From JBAZOJ01 sp041648755 (GTDB lineage Bacteria; Planctomycetota; B143-G9): 24,920 bases of DNA. The notes under the pieces are model-generated. The model made no database searches, had not been told where the DNA came from, and saw only the letters and a list, made by a program, of their open reading frames with translations. Every line of letters begins with the position of its first letter. The stretch's first letter is position 1. The DNA is taken from assembly GCA_041648755.1 (NCBI GenBank), contig JBAZOJ010000022.1, positions 1-24,920 of the forward strand. Reading direction: 5' to 3'. The translations under genes were made by a program, and so were the position numbers. Below, piece by piece: positions 6,387 through 14,101 of the stretch.

Positions 6387-8978
6387 ATGAATGGCTTTCT
6401 GGTTCTGCTGCCGACAACACTCCCGCAGGAGAAATGGACTCCCATCCTTGGCGGCAAGGGCAGAGGACTGCAGGAGCTTGCATCGATCGGTGCGCCAGTG
6501 CCTTCGACAGTTGTCCTGAAGGCGGATGCCTACCGTGCACATATTGCACTGCCCATAATCTCCGCGACGATGCCGAAGAAGTACCCGCTACCCGAGCCCC
6601 TTACCTCCGAACAGGCCGCGCGAATCAGAGCAGCAATCGACTCCGCTCCGCTTCCAGAGGAAGTGGAATCCGCCATTGCTGATGTCGCAACACTGCTGCC
6701 TGCACAGTGTTACGCTGTGCGGTCATCCTCTGTGGATGAGGATTCACCCTTTGCCTCGCACGCTGGTCAGCACGACAGCTTTCTGAAAGTGGCTCCGACC
6801 GGGCTGTCTGAAGCAGTTCGCCATGTTTACGCCTCTCTGTGGTCTGACCGCGCTCTTGCGTATCGGTCGGCAGTGTCCCGCGGTTCTCGCGAGCCCGCCA
6901 TGGCTGTTGTGATTCAGCCGATGGTCGCTGCCGATGCAGCGGGTGTTTTGTTTACCCGCGACCCGATCAATGGGGATTCGCAGATGCTGATCGAGGCCGT
7001 GCAGGGACTTGGCGATGCCCTTGTCTCCGGACGGGTAACTCCCGCGAGGTATGCGGTTGACTCAGCGGACTATCGTTTGCTGGGCACGGCCGTTCCAGTC
7101 GGAGGCACCGCCCCGCTCAACGAGGACGATGTGTCGCGACTTGCCTGGCTGGGCGCTGATATGGAAAACCGTCTCGGCAGGCCCCTGGACATCGAATGGG
7201 CATTGGCGGGGGGCGAGTTCTTCATCCTGCAGGCGCGGCCGATCACGGCTACTCCCGCGGCTCTGCCTGCGGATCGGCAAATCTGGACTCGCATCAACGC
7301 TGCCGAGGTTATGCCTGACGTTGTGACTCCCGCGACCTGGTCGCTTGTTGATCGGGTTGTGCGCGAGATGTTCACACACTTTCTCCGCGATCTTGGCTTC
7401 GAGTTGGGCGACAATCCAGTGGCTGGACGGCAATACGGTCGGGTCTATCTGAATCTGAACACCTTTACTGCTTGCGCGAAGCGCATCCCCGGACTCGGAG
7501 AGGATGGCCTTGCCGACATGTTCGGCGGCGACCCCGCAGCCGCCAAAGCACTCGCCCGGATCCACGTTCCTGACGGCGATCTGCCCGAACTGGAGGGCGG
7601 AAAACTGGGTTTCTACCTTCGCATGCCGGGGTCGCTGCTTAAGTTCCTGTTCTTTGGCGAGAAGAAGGGCCGGGCAATTCTGGCTCGCCTGAAGGAGAAG
7701 ATGGACGCCGAGGTCTCAGAGCCCATTGATGGCCTCACCACGCGTGAGCTGGCGTTAAAAATCGCCGACCTTGGGGTCAACCTGCGCATGGACAAGGAGA
7801 CCCTCGACTTGCTGGGACTCGGGCGGGCGACCGACGGGATGTTCTACGGCGCCTGCAAGCGCTGGTTCGGCGCGGAGGGACATTCCATTGCCAGTTCGCT
7901 GCTGGCGGGGCTTGGCGGCAACGACAACGCGCGCGCGGGGGTCGAGTTGTACAGGCTCGCGAAGATGACGGTCGGCGACACCGACCTGCGCCGGGCTGTG
8001 CTTGCGGCTCGCTCATTCGCGGAGTTCGCCAGGGAATGGGCGAATCTGGATTCCGGCAAGGCGTTTGTACGCGCGTTTGACATATTCCTGATGAAGTACG
8101 GCCATCATTGCCGGGGCGAACTGGAATTGATGAATCCCCGGTGGTCAGAGACGCCGGACTATGTGCTGTCAATGATCCAGTCGTACGTGCAGGGCCTTCC
8201 CGAAAATGACTTTATCGCACGTTACTCCAAGGCCGGAGAGCGACGGCTGGTGCGCGAGCGGTCTGCAAAGGCAAAGTTGCGCAACCCATTCAAGCGATTA
8301 GTGTTCGTGTTCCTGCTGCGCAAGGCCCAGAAGCTTGCCCCGATGCGAGAGAGCGCCAAGAGCGAGTTGGTGCGGCTTGCTGCGCGCCTGCGCGAGATAA
8401 TGATAGCGCTTGGTGACAGGCTCGTGGCTGAGGGTAAGCTCTCTGCGCGCGACGACGTGTTCTTCCTGACTCTTGAGGAAGGCTGCCAGGCTGCATGGGG
8501 CGAAATGAGCGTACCCGCAGCGCAGAAGCTCATTTCCGGGCGCCGGGCCGAGTACGAGGGATTCCTGGAGGTGTCGCCTCCTGATTTCATAGTCTGCGGA
8601 CGCGTCCCCGGCGGCGAGCCCACGGAAACCGGGACCGGAGACGGCCTGCTGCGAGGGGTGGCGATCAATCCGGGCGTTGTTACAGGCGTCGCCCGCGTGA
8701 TAATGCGGGAAAGCTCAGAGCGACTGCGGTCGGGGGAGATACTGGTGATGCCGTTCGCCGATCCAGGCTGGACGCCGTATTTCCTTAACGCCTCGGCGAT
8801 CGTGATGGAGCAGGGCGGAATCCTCAGCCACGGCAGCGTAGTGGCGAGGGAGTTCGGCATTCCGGCCGTCGCCAACGTCCCCGGAGCCACAACGATTATA
8901 CGCTCCGGGCAGTTCCTTCGCGTTGACGGCTCGGCGGGCACCGTGGAAATCCTTCCAAAAGGATGGTATGGCGGATAG
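6387..8978 (+). CDS. Rifampin-phosphotransferase-like / PEP-synthase-like enzyme
   Basis: An 864-residue enzyme with the three-part layout of rifampin phosphotransferases (also about 865 residues). The N-terminal ATP-binding domain (about 1-290) shows GGKGRGL (22-28), CYAVRSSSVDEDSPFASHAGQ (108-128), FTRDPINGD (189-197) and DIEWALAGGEFFILQARPIT (268-287). A helical substrate domain (about 300-740) has family-specific sequence. The C-terminal swivelling domain contains GGILSHGSVVAREFGIPAV with the phospho-acceptor His at about residue 816. The PEP-binding TIM barrel of true PEP synthase is absent, so water-dependent gluconeogenic PEP synthesis is unlikely. Known relatives move the beta-phosphate of ATP via His to a small-molecule hydroxyl (rifampin); the substrate here is not provable from sequence. 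ATG 6387 has AGGTG just upstream and the sequence from there matches the family start; upstream in-frame codons do not. A decayed relative lies at 684-880. Confidence 0.88.
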   Translation: MNGFLVLLPTTLPQEKWTPILGGKGRGLQELASIGAPVPSTVVLKADAYRAHIALPIISATMPKKYPLPEPLTSEQAARIRAAIDSAPLPEEVESAIADVATLLPAQCYAVRSSSVDEDSPFASHAGQHDSFLKVAPTGLSEAVRHVYASLWSDRALAYRSAVSRGSREPAMAVVIQPMVAADAAGVLFTRDPINGDSQMLIEAVQGLGDALVSGRVTPARYAVDSADYRLLGTAVPVGGTAPLNEDDVSRLAWLGADMENRLGRPLDIEWALAGGEFFILQARPITATPAALPADRQIWTRINAAEVMPDVVTPATWSLVDRVVREMFTHFLRDLGFELGDNPVAGRQYGRVYLNLNTFTACAKRIPGLGEDGLADMFGGDPAAAKALARIHVPDGDLPELEGGKLGFYLRMPGSLLKFLFFGEKKGRAILARLKEKMDAEVSEPIDGLTTRELALKIADLGVNLRMDKETLDLLGLGRATDGMFYGACKRWFGAEGHSIASSLLAGLGGNDNARAGVELYRLAKMTVGDTDLRRAVLAARSFAEFAREWANLDSGKAFVRAFDIFLMKYGHHCRGELELMNPRWSETPDYVLSMIQSYVQGLPENDFIARYSKAGERRLVRERSAKAKLRNPFKRLVFVFLLRKAQKLAPMRESAKSELVRLAARLREIMIALGDRLVAEGKLSARDDVFFLTLEEGCQAAWGEMSVPAAQKLISGRRAEYEGFLEVSPPDFIVCGRVPGGEPTETGTGDGLLRGVAINPGVVTGVARVIMRESSERLRSGEILVMPFADPGWTPYFLNASAIVMEQGGILSHGSVVAREFGIPAVANVPGATTIIRSGQFLRVDGSAGTVEILPKGWYGG

Positions 8979-9053
8979 GAATCGCTCCGCTCGTCGCCCA
9001 ACCGCCAGCGGTCAGATTACAGAGCCCTTCAGAGCAGACTCGCGATGCGATGC

Positions 9054-9090
9054 GCGAAATTTTCGCAAAGTATTCCGGCGCGTGTATACT
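9054..9090 (+). promoter_or_regulatory. Nitroreductase promoter candidate with 13-bp palindrome
   Basis: TATACT (9085-9090) is a good -10 hexamer, and a weak -35 (TTCGCA, 9062-9067) sits 17 bp upstream. The -35 overlaps a perfect inverted repeat, GCGAAA-T-TTTCGC (9054-9066), which could be an operator. The start codon lies 19 bp beyond the -10, leaving a short leader that contains GGAGG (9100-9104). Confidence 0.4.
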
Positions 9091-9109
9091 ACATCATACG
9101 GAGGAACAG

Positions 9110-9664
9110 ATGGCCAACCCGATCATCACAATTCTGAGCGCCCGGTATGCAAGCAGGTCCTTCTCACCCAAGCCGCTTCCGGATGATGTTCTTGCCGAGA
9201 TCATCGAGGCGGCCCGGCTGACGCCGTCGTGCTACAACAAGCAGCCGTGGCGATTTTTGTTTTTGCAGACGCCCGATGCGCTCAAAAAAGGCCGTTCCTG
9301 CTTAGTGGACGCCAACCGGGTATGGGCGGATCGCGCACCCCTGATAATCGTTGGATACGCTCGAAAGGGCGACGACTGCCAGTTACCGGATGGCCGCAAC
9401 TACTATCACTTCGATCTCGGTATGGCCTCGATGGACATCATGCTGTGCGCCACGCACCACAATCTGGTTGCGCGCCCGATGGCGGGATACGATGCGGCGA
9501 AAATCCGCGAATTGTTCAACCTGACACCGGAGGACGAGCCCATGGTAGTGATGGCGCTCGGGTATTACGACCCTGACGAGAGCCACCTGCCTGACAGGCT
9601 GAAAGGGGCCAACAAAGTGCCGCGCGTTCGCAAGAACGTTGACGAGATTGTAAAGAAGCTGTAG
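9110..9664 (+). CDS. Nitroreductase family protein
   Basis: A 184-residue FMN-dependent nitroreductase-fold oxidoreductase; these enzymes use NAD(P)H to reduce nitro groups, quinones, flavins or related acceptors. The N-terminal FMN phosphate-binding motif is SARYASRSF (residues 9-17), followed by ARLTPSCYNKQPWRF (about 34-48), the second flavin-contact motif. Near the C-terminus, DEPMVVMALGYYDPDE is the usual last strand plus the glycine-containing turn. The length fits the short single-domain form. ATG 9110 is chosen because GGAGG stands five bases before it; a longer in-frame frame upstream is unsupported. It follows the phosphotransferase-like gene by 131 bp in the same direction but has its own promoter candidate, and a strong terminator follows at 9687-9714. 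The substrate cannot be told from sequence. Confidence 0.9.
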   Translation: MANPIITILSARYASRSFSPKPLPDDVLAEIIEAARLTPSCYNKQPWRFLFLQTPDALKKGRSCLVDANRVWADRAPLIIVGYARKGDDCQLPDGRNYYHFDLGMASMDIMLCATHHNLVARPMAGYDAAKIRELFNLTPEDEPMVVMALGYYDPDESHLPDRLKGANKVPRVRKNVDEIVKKL

Positions 9665-9686
9665 AAGCGCTACTGAAAAATCGTTG

Positions 9687-9714
9687 AAAAAGGGGCGCGC
9701 GAGCGCCCCTTTTC
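9687..9714 (+). terminator. Intrinsic terminator after the nitroreductase, GNRA-capped
   Basis: Stem GGGGCGC (9692-9698), tetraloop GCGA, stem GCGCCCC (9703-9709), preceded by A5 and followed by TTTT. It begins 22 bp after the nitroreductase stop. The stem core is the same as in the terminator at 12183-12210. Confidence 0.85.
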
Positions 9715-9751
9715 AATTGGCTGTCTCGGCGGGGTCGAGCAAAACTGCCTC

Positions 9752-9779
9752 TTGACATCGTGTCGTTGCGTTCTACAAT
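9752..9779 (+). promoter_or_regulatory. Sigma70-like promoter, TTGACA-16-TACAAT
   Basis: A perfect -35 (9752-9757) and a five-of-six -10 (9774-9779) separated by 16 bp stand just before the transglutaminase-like gene. Transcription would start near 9786, about 10 bp before the ATG at 9796, so the leader would consist of little more than the GGAGG ribosome-binding site (9786-9790). Confidence 0.7.
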
Positions 9780-9795
9780 GAGGCTGGAGGTTTGC

Positions 9796-11460
9796 ATGGC
9801 GAAAGAACCCTCTGGTGTTGTATCGGTCAGCCTGATTCTACGAATTGCCTTCATCGTGCTCGCGGCTGCCTTCGCAGTCTGCGCGGCCTTGAACGTCGGC
9901 ACAGGGAAGCCGAAATTCGAACCTGTGCTGAAGGTCAAACCCAAGGTCATGTCCGCCCTTTACAAGGTGTACGCAAATGCGGCCTTCGATGACGGTGCAA
10001 TGTGGGTCGCAAAGGCCATTATCAAGAACGAGGGGACGTCTCCCATCCGGAACCTCAAGCTGTCCTACCGCATCCCGACGATTGTGGAGTGGAGCACGCC
10101 GGAAACGTATGATGTTGTCTATCCGGGACAGACTGTAGTCTCGGCCTATTACCCGGTTCTTCCGGACTCCCTGGCGAAACTGAAATCCCCCCGCACCGTG
10201 AACCTCGAGTTCAAGTACTCTCAGCTCGGTGCAGGCGGGGATGAGGAAGAGATCATGCAGCAGCCGCTGGAACTCCTCAGCGTGCATGAGATTATGTACT
10301 CCCGCCTGCTGAAGGAGGAATCCACCGGCAGTTGGTTCGACGCATTCGAGTCCAGCCACCTGGCTTCGGCATGGGTAACACCGTCCGATCCGGTCATTAT
10401 TTCCTTTGCTGGCAAGGCCAATGTCGTCGGAGTCGGCGCCAATACCGGGCAGCAGAATCAATTGCTGGTGATGGAGCAGATTTGGGAGATGTACCGCGTC
10501 AACGACATTCTGTATATGTCACCTGCGAACGCGCTCAGTCCTGAGGCGAGCTTCGTCGGCCAGAGCCTGAAGTTTCCCCGCGAGGTGATCGAGGCCCGGC
10601 AGGGCACATGCATCGAACTGGCCCTGTTATACGCGTCAACGCTTGAGGCCGCCGGTATCGAGTCGATGCTGGTCATGTTGCCCGGACACTGCTTCCCGAT
10701 GGGAATTATGAAAGAAGGCGGCGCGTACGTTCCGCTGGAGACGACCTGCCTGCGCGAGGGAAGCAAGAAGCAGAAAAGCTTCAAGGATGCTGTGGCTGAA
10801 GGCCAGAAAGAAATGGCGGAACTCCAGAAGAGCGGTCAGTTCATCTTGGTAAAGCCGCGAGTCAACTGGACGAAGGGCTGCACCGCGCCGGAGTTGCCCG
10901 AGCTTCCCGCTGACATCCTGGAGAAGTGGAACGTCAAGAGCCTCAAGGATGCCGTAGGCAACCGGCCGGACATCGGAACACCCAACCAGCCCAACGCAAA
11001 TGCACCAAAGGCCCAAGTCGGGACCTATACTTCTCCAACGGGGATGTTCTCCATAGACGTTCCGAAGAACTGGACAACGGACACCACGCCCGTCGGAGTG
11101 GGTGAAAAGGAATACTTCAAGTGCGCCGGCACTAACAACACTGAGGCCGAGGTCACCTACTTCGCAAGCATCGGTGCTCTGGGCGCCAGGGATCTGCCCT
11201 CGTTTGTGATTGTCTGCAAGGGCTTTGTTTCGGCGATAGGCGGGACCATCCTCGGCGAGCAGCAGGGCTCCGTGGGCACGACACCCACCTGGGCCATTGT
11301 CACGTCATGGGACCAGGATGGGGTTGATATGGTCACCGTGCTGCATTGTGTCGTCAAAGGCAGTCGGGGATACGTCGTCGCCTTCACATGCAAAAAGGCG
11401 AATGTGCAGGCAGAGAATGAGACGTTCGCCAAGATTAACCAATCCATCGTTCTCAAGTAA
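9796..11460 (+). CDS. Membrane-anchored transglutaminase-like protein with C-terminal DcrB/PsbP-like domain
   Basis: A 554-residue protein with an uncleaved signal-anchor helix at about 12-34 (LILRIAFIVLAAAFAVCAAL), so the rest should be extracytoplasmic. Residues 50-150 look like a beta-sandwich. The transglutaminase-like cysteine-protease core follows with the expected order of catalytic residues: Cys272 in ARQGTCIELALLYASTLEAAG, His298 in LPGHCFPMG and an acidic residue in YVPLETT (Glu315). Residues 409-554 (TSPTGMFSIDVPKNW onward) resemble the DcrB/PsbP-like single domain. Such proteins may cleave or crosslink peptides; no substrate is evident. ATG 9796 is supported by GGAGG five bases upstream and a consensus promoter. 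The next gene begins 13 bp after the stop, so the two form an operon closed by the terminator at 12183. Confidence 0.85.
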   Translation: MAKEPSGVVSVSLILRIAFIVLAAAFAVCAALNVGTGKPKFEPVLKVKPKVMSALYKVYANAAFDDGAMWVAKAIIKNEGTSPIRNLKLSYRIPTIVEWSTPETYDVVYPGQTVVSAYYPVLPDSLAKLKSPRTVNLEFKYSQLGAGGDEEEIMQQPLELLSVHEIMYSRLLKEESTGSWFDAFESSHLASAWVTPSDPVIISFAGKANVVGVGANTGQQNQLLVMEQIWEMYRVNDILYMSPANALSPEASFVGQSLKFPREVIEARQGTCIELALLYASTLEAAGIESMLVMLPGHCFPMGIMKEGGAYVPLETTCLREGSKKQKSFKDAVAEGQKEMAELQKSGQFILVKPRVNWTKGCTAPELPELPADILEKWNVKSLKDAVGNRPDIGTPNQPNANAPKAQVGTYTSPTGMFSIDVPKNWTTDTTPVGVGEKEYFKCAGTNNTEAEVTYFASIGALGARDLPSFVIVCKGFVSAIGGTILGEQQGSVGTTPTWAIVTSWDQDGVDMVTVLHCVVKGSRGYVVAFTCKKANVQAENETFAKINQSIVLK

Positions 11461-11473
11461 GGTGGGAGGCGAA

Positions 11474-12163
11474 ATGAAAAACACGATAACTGTACTCCTT
11501 GCGATGGCATTCATCAGCCTGTCATTCTGCGGCACAGCGTGTGCCGAGCAAAAGGTAATTGCATCGATGGACTTGGCCATTTCGGTTATGGGCGATTCAT
11601 CCTCAACAGTCACGATGAAGTTCTCAGCCCTCGCGGACTACACTCAGACAAAGGGAATGTACGCGAGCAATCCGATGCTCTTAGTCAGGCAACTGGTCGG
11701 AAATCGGGGCAAATCGCAGTTTGTGAACCCGCGGGTGTCCTTCGACGATCCCGCAATGACCCTCACTGTGACAGCCACGGAGCTTGCCGCCGCCAAGAAC
11801 AAGGGCGACTCCTGGACACTTGACGCCCAAGATGCACGCCTCAGGATTCAGCAGGGAAACATGTTTATGTTCGACCTCGATGTTCCGCTCCAGAACGGCA
11901 TCGGAGAGACGGCAGGATTCTTCACTGTCGCTGTCAAGCTGACTGTCCCTGCCTCGGCAAAAGAGGCGACGTTCAACGCCGCGCGCAAACGCGTCGAGTA
12001 CAAGCTTGACCCGTCCTCGAACGCAATGCGGTTCGTCTGGATAGGGCTCGCGGCCATTTTCCTTGTTCTGGCGGTCGGGATGTCTTTCCTTCCCGGAATG
12101 ACCAAGCCAGCGGCTGCAGCACCTGGGGCCGCTCCTCCGGCTCCGTCCGGCCCGACTCAGTAG
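11474..12163 (+). CDS. Exported protein with C-terminal membrane anchor, function unknown
   Basis: A 229-residue protein I do not recognise. It has a clear signal peptide (hydrophobic stretch at about 5-19, likely cleavage after ACA at residue 24), a beta-rich middle region, one membrane helix at about 186-208 (FVWIGLAAIFLVLAVGMSFL) and a short Ala/Pro-rich tail. The bulk would therefore face the periplasm or outside, tethered by its C-terminus. Start ATG 11474 has GGGAGG four bases upstream. It is the second gene of the operon with the transglutaminase-like protein (gap 13 bp), so the two probably act together at the membrane, perhaps as partner or substrate; that is inference. Confidence 0.85.
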   Translation: MKNTITVLLAMAFISLSFCGTACAEQKVIASMDLAISVMGDSSSTVTMKFSALADYTQTKGMYASNPMLLVRQLVGNRGKSQFVNPRVSFDDPAMTLTVTATELAAAKNKGDSWTLDAQDARLRIQQGNMFMFDLDVPLQNGIGETAGFFTVAVKLTVPASAKEATFNAARKRVEYKLDPSSNAMRFVWIGLAAIFLVLAVGMSFLPGMTKPAAAAPGAAPPAPSGPTQ

Positions 12164-12182
12164 GGCACTCTTAGATGGTAAA

Positions 12183-12210
12183 ACAAAGGGGCGCGCAAGC
12201 GCCCCTTTGT
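12183..12210. terminator. Bidirectional intrinsic terminator, 12-bp perfect stem with GCAA loop
   Basis: ACAAAGGGGCGC (12183-12194) pairs perfectly with GCGCCCCTTTGT (12199-12210) around a GCAA tetraloop. T-rich DNA follows on both strands (TTTGTTGTT on +, TTTGTTTT on -). It serves the transglutaminase operon on + and the DUF3795 gene on -. Confidence 0.85.
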
Positions 12211-12238
12211 TGTTCTGTGGTCGAATCCGCAACGCGGG

Positions 12239-12610
12239 CTATTTCAGCAAAACGCCGTCCTTCATCGCCTGAAGGCGCGCCAGTGCGCGGGCGTATCGGG
12301 GTGACTGGGCGGCCCACTGCCCCAGCATCGCGCAGGGAAATTCCGCGCACTGATGGCAGTGCTTGACGTGCTTGTCCGTGGCGCATGCCAGAATGCCGCA
12401 GTCGGCTGACCAATGGTCTGCCTTCGCGCCATGACAGGTGCCGCAGCGCAGACCGGCCGGGTCGATATCCTCGCGCTTGCACCCTTCAGAAACGAACCAG
12501 TCGATGTGGTTTTGAAGGATCTCGGGGTCTTCAGGGCAGCGATAGATGCCGCACTCGTTGGCGCAATCAAGCCCGCAGGTCGCGATGATGGGTGTCTTTT
12601 TCGGCTCCAT
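12239..12610 (-). CDS. DUF3795-type Cys-rich protein
   Basis: A 123-residue cytoplasmic protein with 12 cysteines, opening with the family's TCGLDCANECGIYRC pattern (residues 11-25) and continuing with RCGTCHG (55-61) and KHCHQCAEFPC (83-93). The layout matches the DUF3795 family, whose cysteines probably bind zinc or an iron-sulfur cluster; no reaction is established. A start five codons earlier exists, but its ATG overlaps GGGAGG, which is the ribosome-binding site four bases before ATG 12610, so 12610 is preferred. It lies 18 bp downstream of the DUF1566 gene on the same strand and is probably co-transcribed with it, although one is exported and the other cytoplasmic. The terminator at 12183-12210 closes the unit. 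Confidence 0.85.
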   Translation of the reverse strand: MEPKKTPIIATCGLDCANECGIYRCPEDPEILQNHIDWFVSEGCKREDIDPAGLRCGTCHGAKADHWSADCGILACATDKHVKHCHQCAEFPCAMLGQWAAQSPRYARALARLQAMKDGVLLK

Positions 12611-12628
12611 AGTGCCTCCCATGATGCT

Positions 12629-13912
12629 TTACTGTGTCTTTGCGTCGCGCACGCAACGCGCAAAGTTGTAGATCAGGATCACGTCGCCCTGAGGCCCTCT
12701 GCCCCGGGGAAATTGCGCGGGGTCGCCGCTCTTGGGGTCGCTGCGCTGCGCTCCGGCGCCATGCACATCCAGCAGAGACCAACGGCCTGACCGGGGCGGA
12801 AACTCCATGAAGCCCTGTGCCTTGCCGAATGCGACATAGACCGCGCCCGATCCCGGGGTCGGGCCGTCCAGGTGGCTCGTGCCGGTCCAGTAGCAGGGGT
12901 AGTTGGGCCTGCCAGCGGGGTCGGCGATCATCGTCGCGCCAAACATCGGGTCAATCGCGGCGGAGTTGGTCGTGGCGGGCGAGCGGGTGTAGTCAACGAT
13001 GCTCTGCAGTTCCTTGGCGTTGGGCAGCCGCCAGTCCTTGTGACCCGCGTAATCGAGGTTCTCGGCCCACTTCAGCGCCTGGCGCCAATTGAGCCGCCCG
13101 TCCTCCTTTTCGCCTGCCTTCTGCGGTCCGCTGTCTGTCTTCATCCACATCAGGCCGGTCGCGGAATCGGTTATTGTGCCGTCGCCGTTGTCGGTGAACT
13201 TATTCTTGCCGTATTCGGGATTCCCTCGCACGTACCTGACGAAGAGCTTGTTGGGAGTCTCCCGGTCGCGCGGCGACGATATAGGATAGGCCTTGATCCG
13301 GCCGTCGGCAAAGTTGACGCCGAACACGGACTGGTCGCCATTCATCGTGGTGCTGACATACCTGGTCGTTGTCCAGTACTGAGCGTCTATCAGCCGTTCA
13401 CCGGCGTCGCCGTATCGAAAATCAAAGTACCTGGTCTGAATGTACGGGACGGAGGATCTCTCGTCCCTGCCAGCCATCCCGTTGAAGTCAATCAGCGAGT
13501 ACAGTTCCTTGATCGAGGGCAGCCGCCAGTCAGTCTTCCCGCCGAAGTTTATCCTGACCGCGTTGGCCTTTGCGTCTTCCCACGATACCTTGACTCCAAC
13601 GGCCTTCTGCCACACGAGCCCCGTGTTGAGGTCAGACACAGTGCCGTCGCCGTTGTCCTGAAACCTCATTTGCGTGCCGGGATACTGGGCGTCCTGGCCG
13701 TGGAAGGATTTTTCCGAGGGAGGAGGGGGAATCACCTTACCCGCGTCGTCGTAGCATTTGTCCTGGCCGGTATCGTTGATTACGTAAGTCAACGCGGCTG
13801 CTTCCTCGCCCCGCGCACGCGGCTGGGAACTGAGCAAAGGCATCACGGCCATCAGGCACAATATGCTGACCGCCGCGAGCCTCCTGGGAACTACGACAAA
13901 CGTTCGACGCAA
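12629..13912 (-). CDS. Secreted protein with two DUF1566 (Lcl C-terminal-like) domains
   Basis: A 427-residue exported protein. The signal peptide covers about 1-37 (VSILCLMAVMPLL core). Two DUF1566/Lcl-type domains follow, each opening with a DNGDGT-x-x-D-x-x-TGL-x-W motif (86-101 and 241-256) and containing DWRLP-x-x-KEL (128-137 and 293-302). In known relatives this fold, related to C-type lectins, serves surface binding or adhesion; no enzymatic residues are apparent. The N-terminal linker IPPPPSEKSFHGQDAQY is typical of such proteins. The start is TTG 13912, with AGGAG seven bases upstream; no ATG lies before the hydrophobic core. It is the first gene of a two-gene unit with the DUF3795 protein. 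Confidence 0.88.
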   Translation of the reverse strand: MRRTFVVVPRRLAAVSILCLMAVMPLLSSQPRARGEEAAALTYVINDTGQDKCYDDAGKVIPPPPSEKSFHGQDAQYPGTQMRFQDNGDGTVSDLNTGLVWQKAVGVKVSWEDAKANAVRINFGGKTDWRLPSIKELYSLIDFNGMAGRDERSSVPYIQTRYFDFRYGDAGERLIDAQYWTTTRYVSTTMNGDQSVFGVNFADGRIKAYPISSPRDRETPNKLFVRYVRGNPEYGKNKFTDNGDGTITDSATGLMWMKTDSGPQKAGEKEDGRLNWRQALKWAENLDYAGHKDWRLPNAKELQSIVDYTRSPATTNSAAIDPMFGATMIADPAGRPNYPCYWTGTSHLDGPTPGSGAVYVAFGKAQGFMEFPPRSGRWSLLDVHGAGAQRSDPKSGDPAQFPRGRGPQGDVILIYNFARCVRDAKTQ

Positions 13913-13950
13913 GTGACTCTCCTGTTGCCGGGTGAAACAGTGCCAGAGAG

Positions 13951-13978
13951 GTTTGTAGCCATTTATCGGGATTGTGCA
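13951..13978 (-). promoter_or_regulatory. Weak sigma70-like promoter of the DUF1566 gene
   Basis: Read on the minus strand, TTGCAC (13978-13973), 16 bp, TACAAA (13956-13951). Both hexamers are imperfect. It lies about 40-65 bp before the TTG start, and nothing better is visible in the region. Confidence 0.3.
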
Positions 13979-14052
13979 AACTTGCGTTGAGTAGACTCGG
14001 TGAATGGACGAGTTAGGTGGTCACGCTGTGCCCGGGAGGTTCCACCAATGAA

Positions 14053-14075
14053 AAGGCCCGCCAGAGGCGGGCCTT
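14053..14075 (-). terminator. Intrinsic terminator after the M48 peptidase gene
   Basis: A perfect 10-bp stem AAGGCCCGCC / GGCGGGCCTT around a 3-base loop. On the minus strand it is followed by further T residues (CCTTTTC), 27 bp after the peptidase stop. Confidence 0.75.
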
Positions 14076-14101
14076 GTAAAGCGCACGAGAAAAGGGAAAG
14101 G

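Noticed and set aside
12872..13990. A 372-codon open frame on the + strand
   Set aside because: It lies antisense to the double-DUF1566 gene, whose domains are unmistakable; the + strand product shows no motif and is a compositional shadow.
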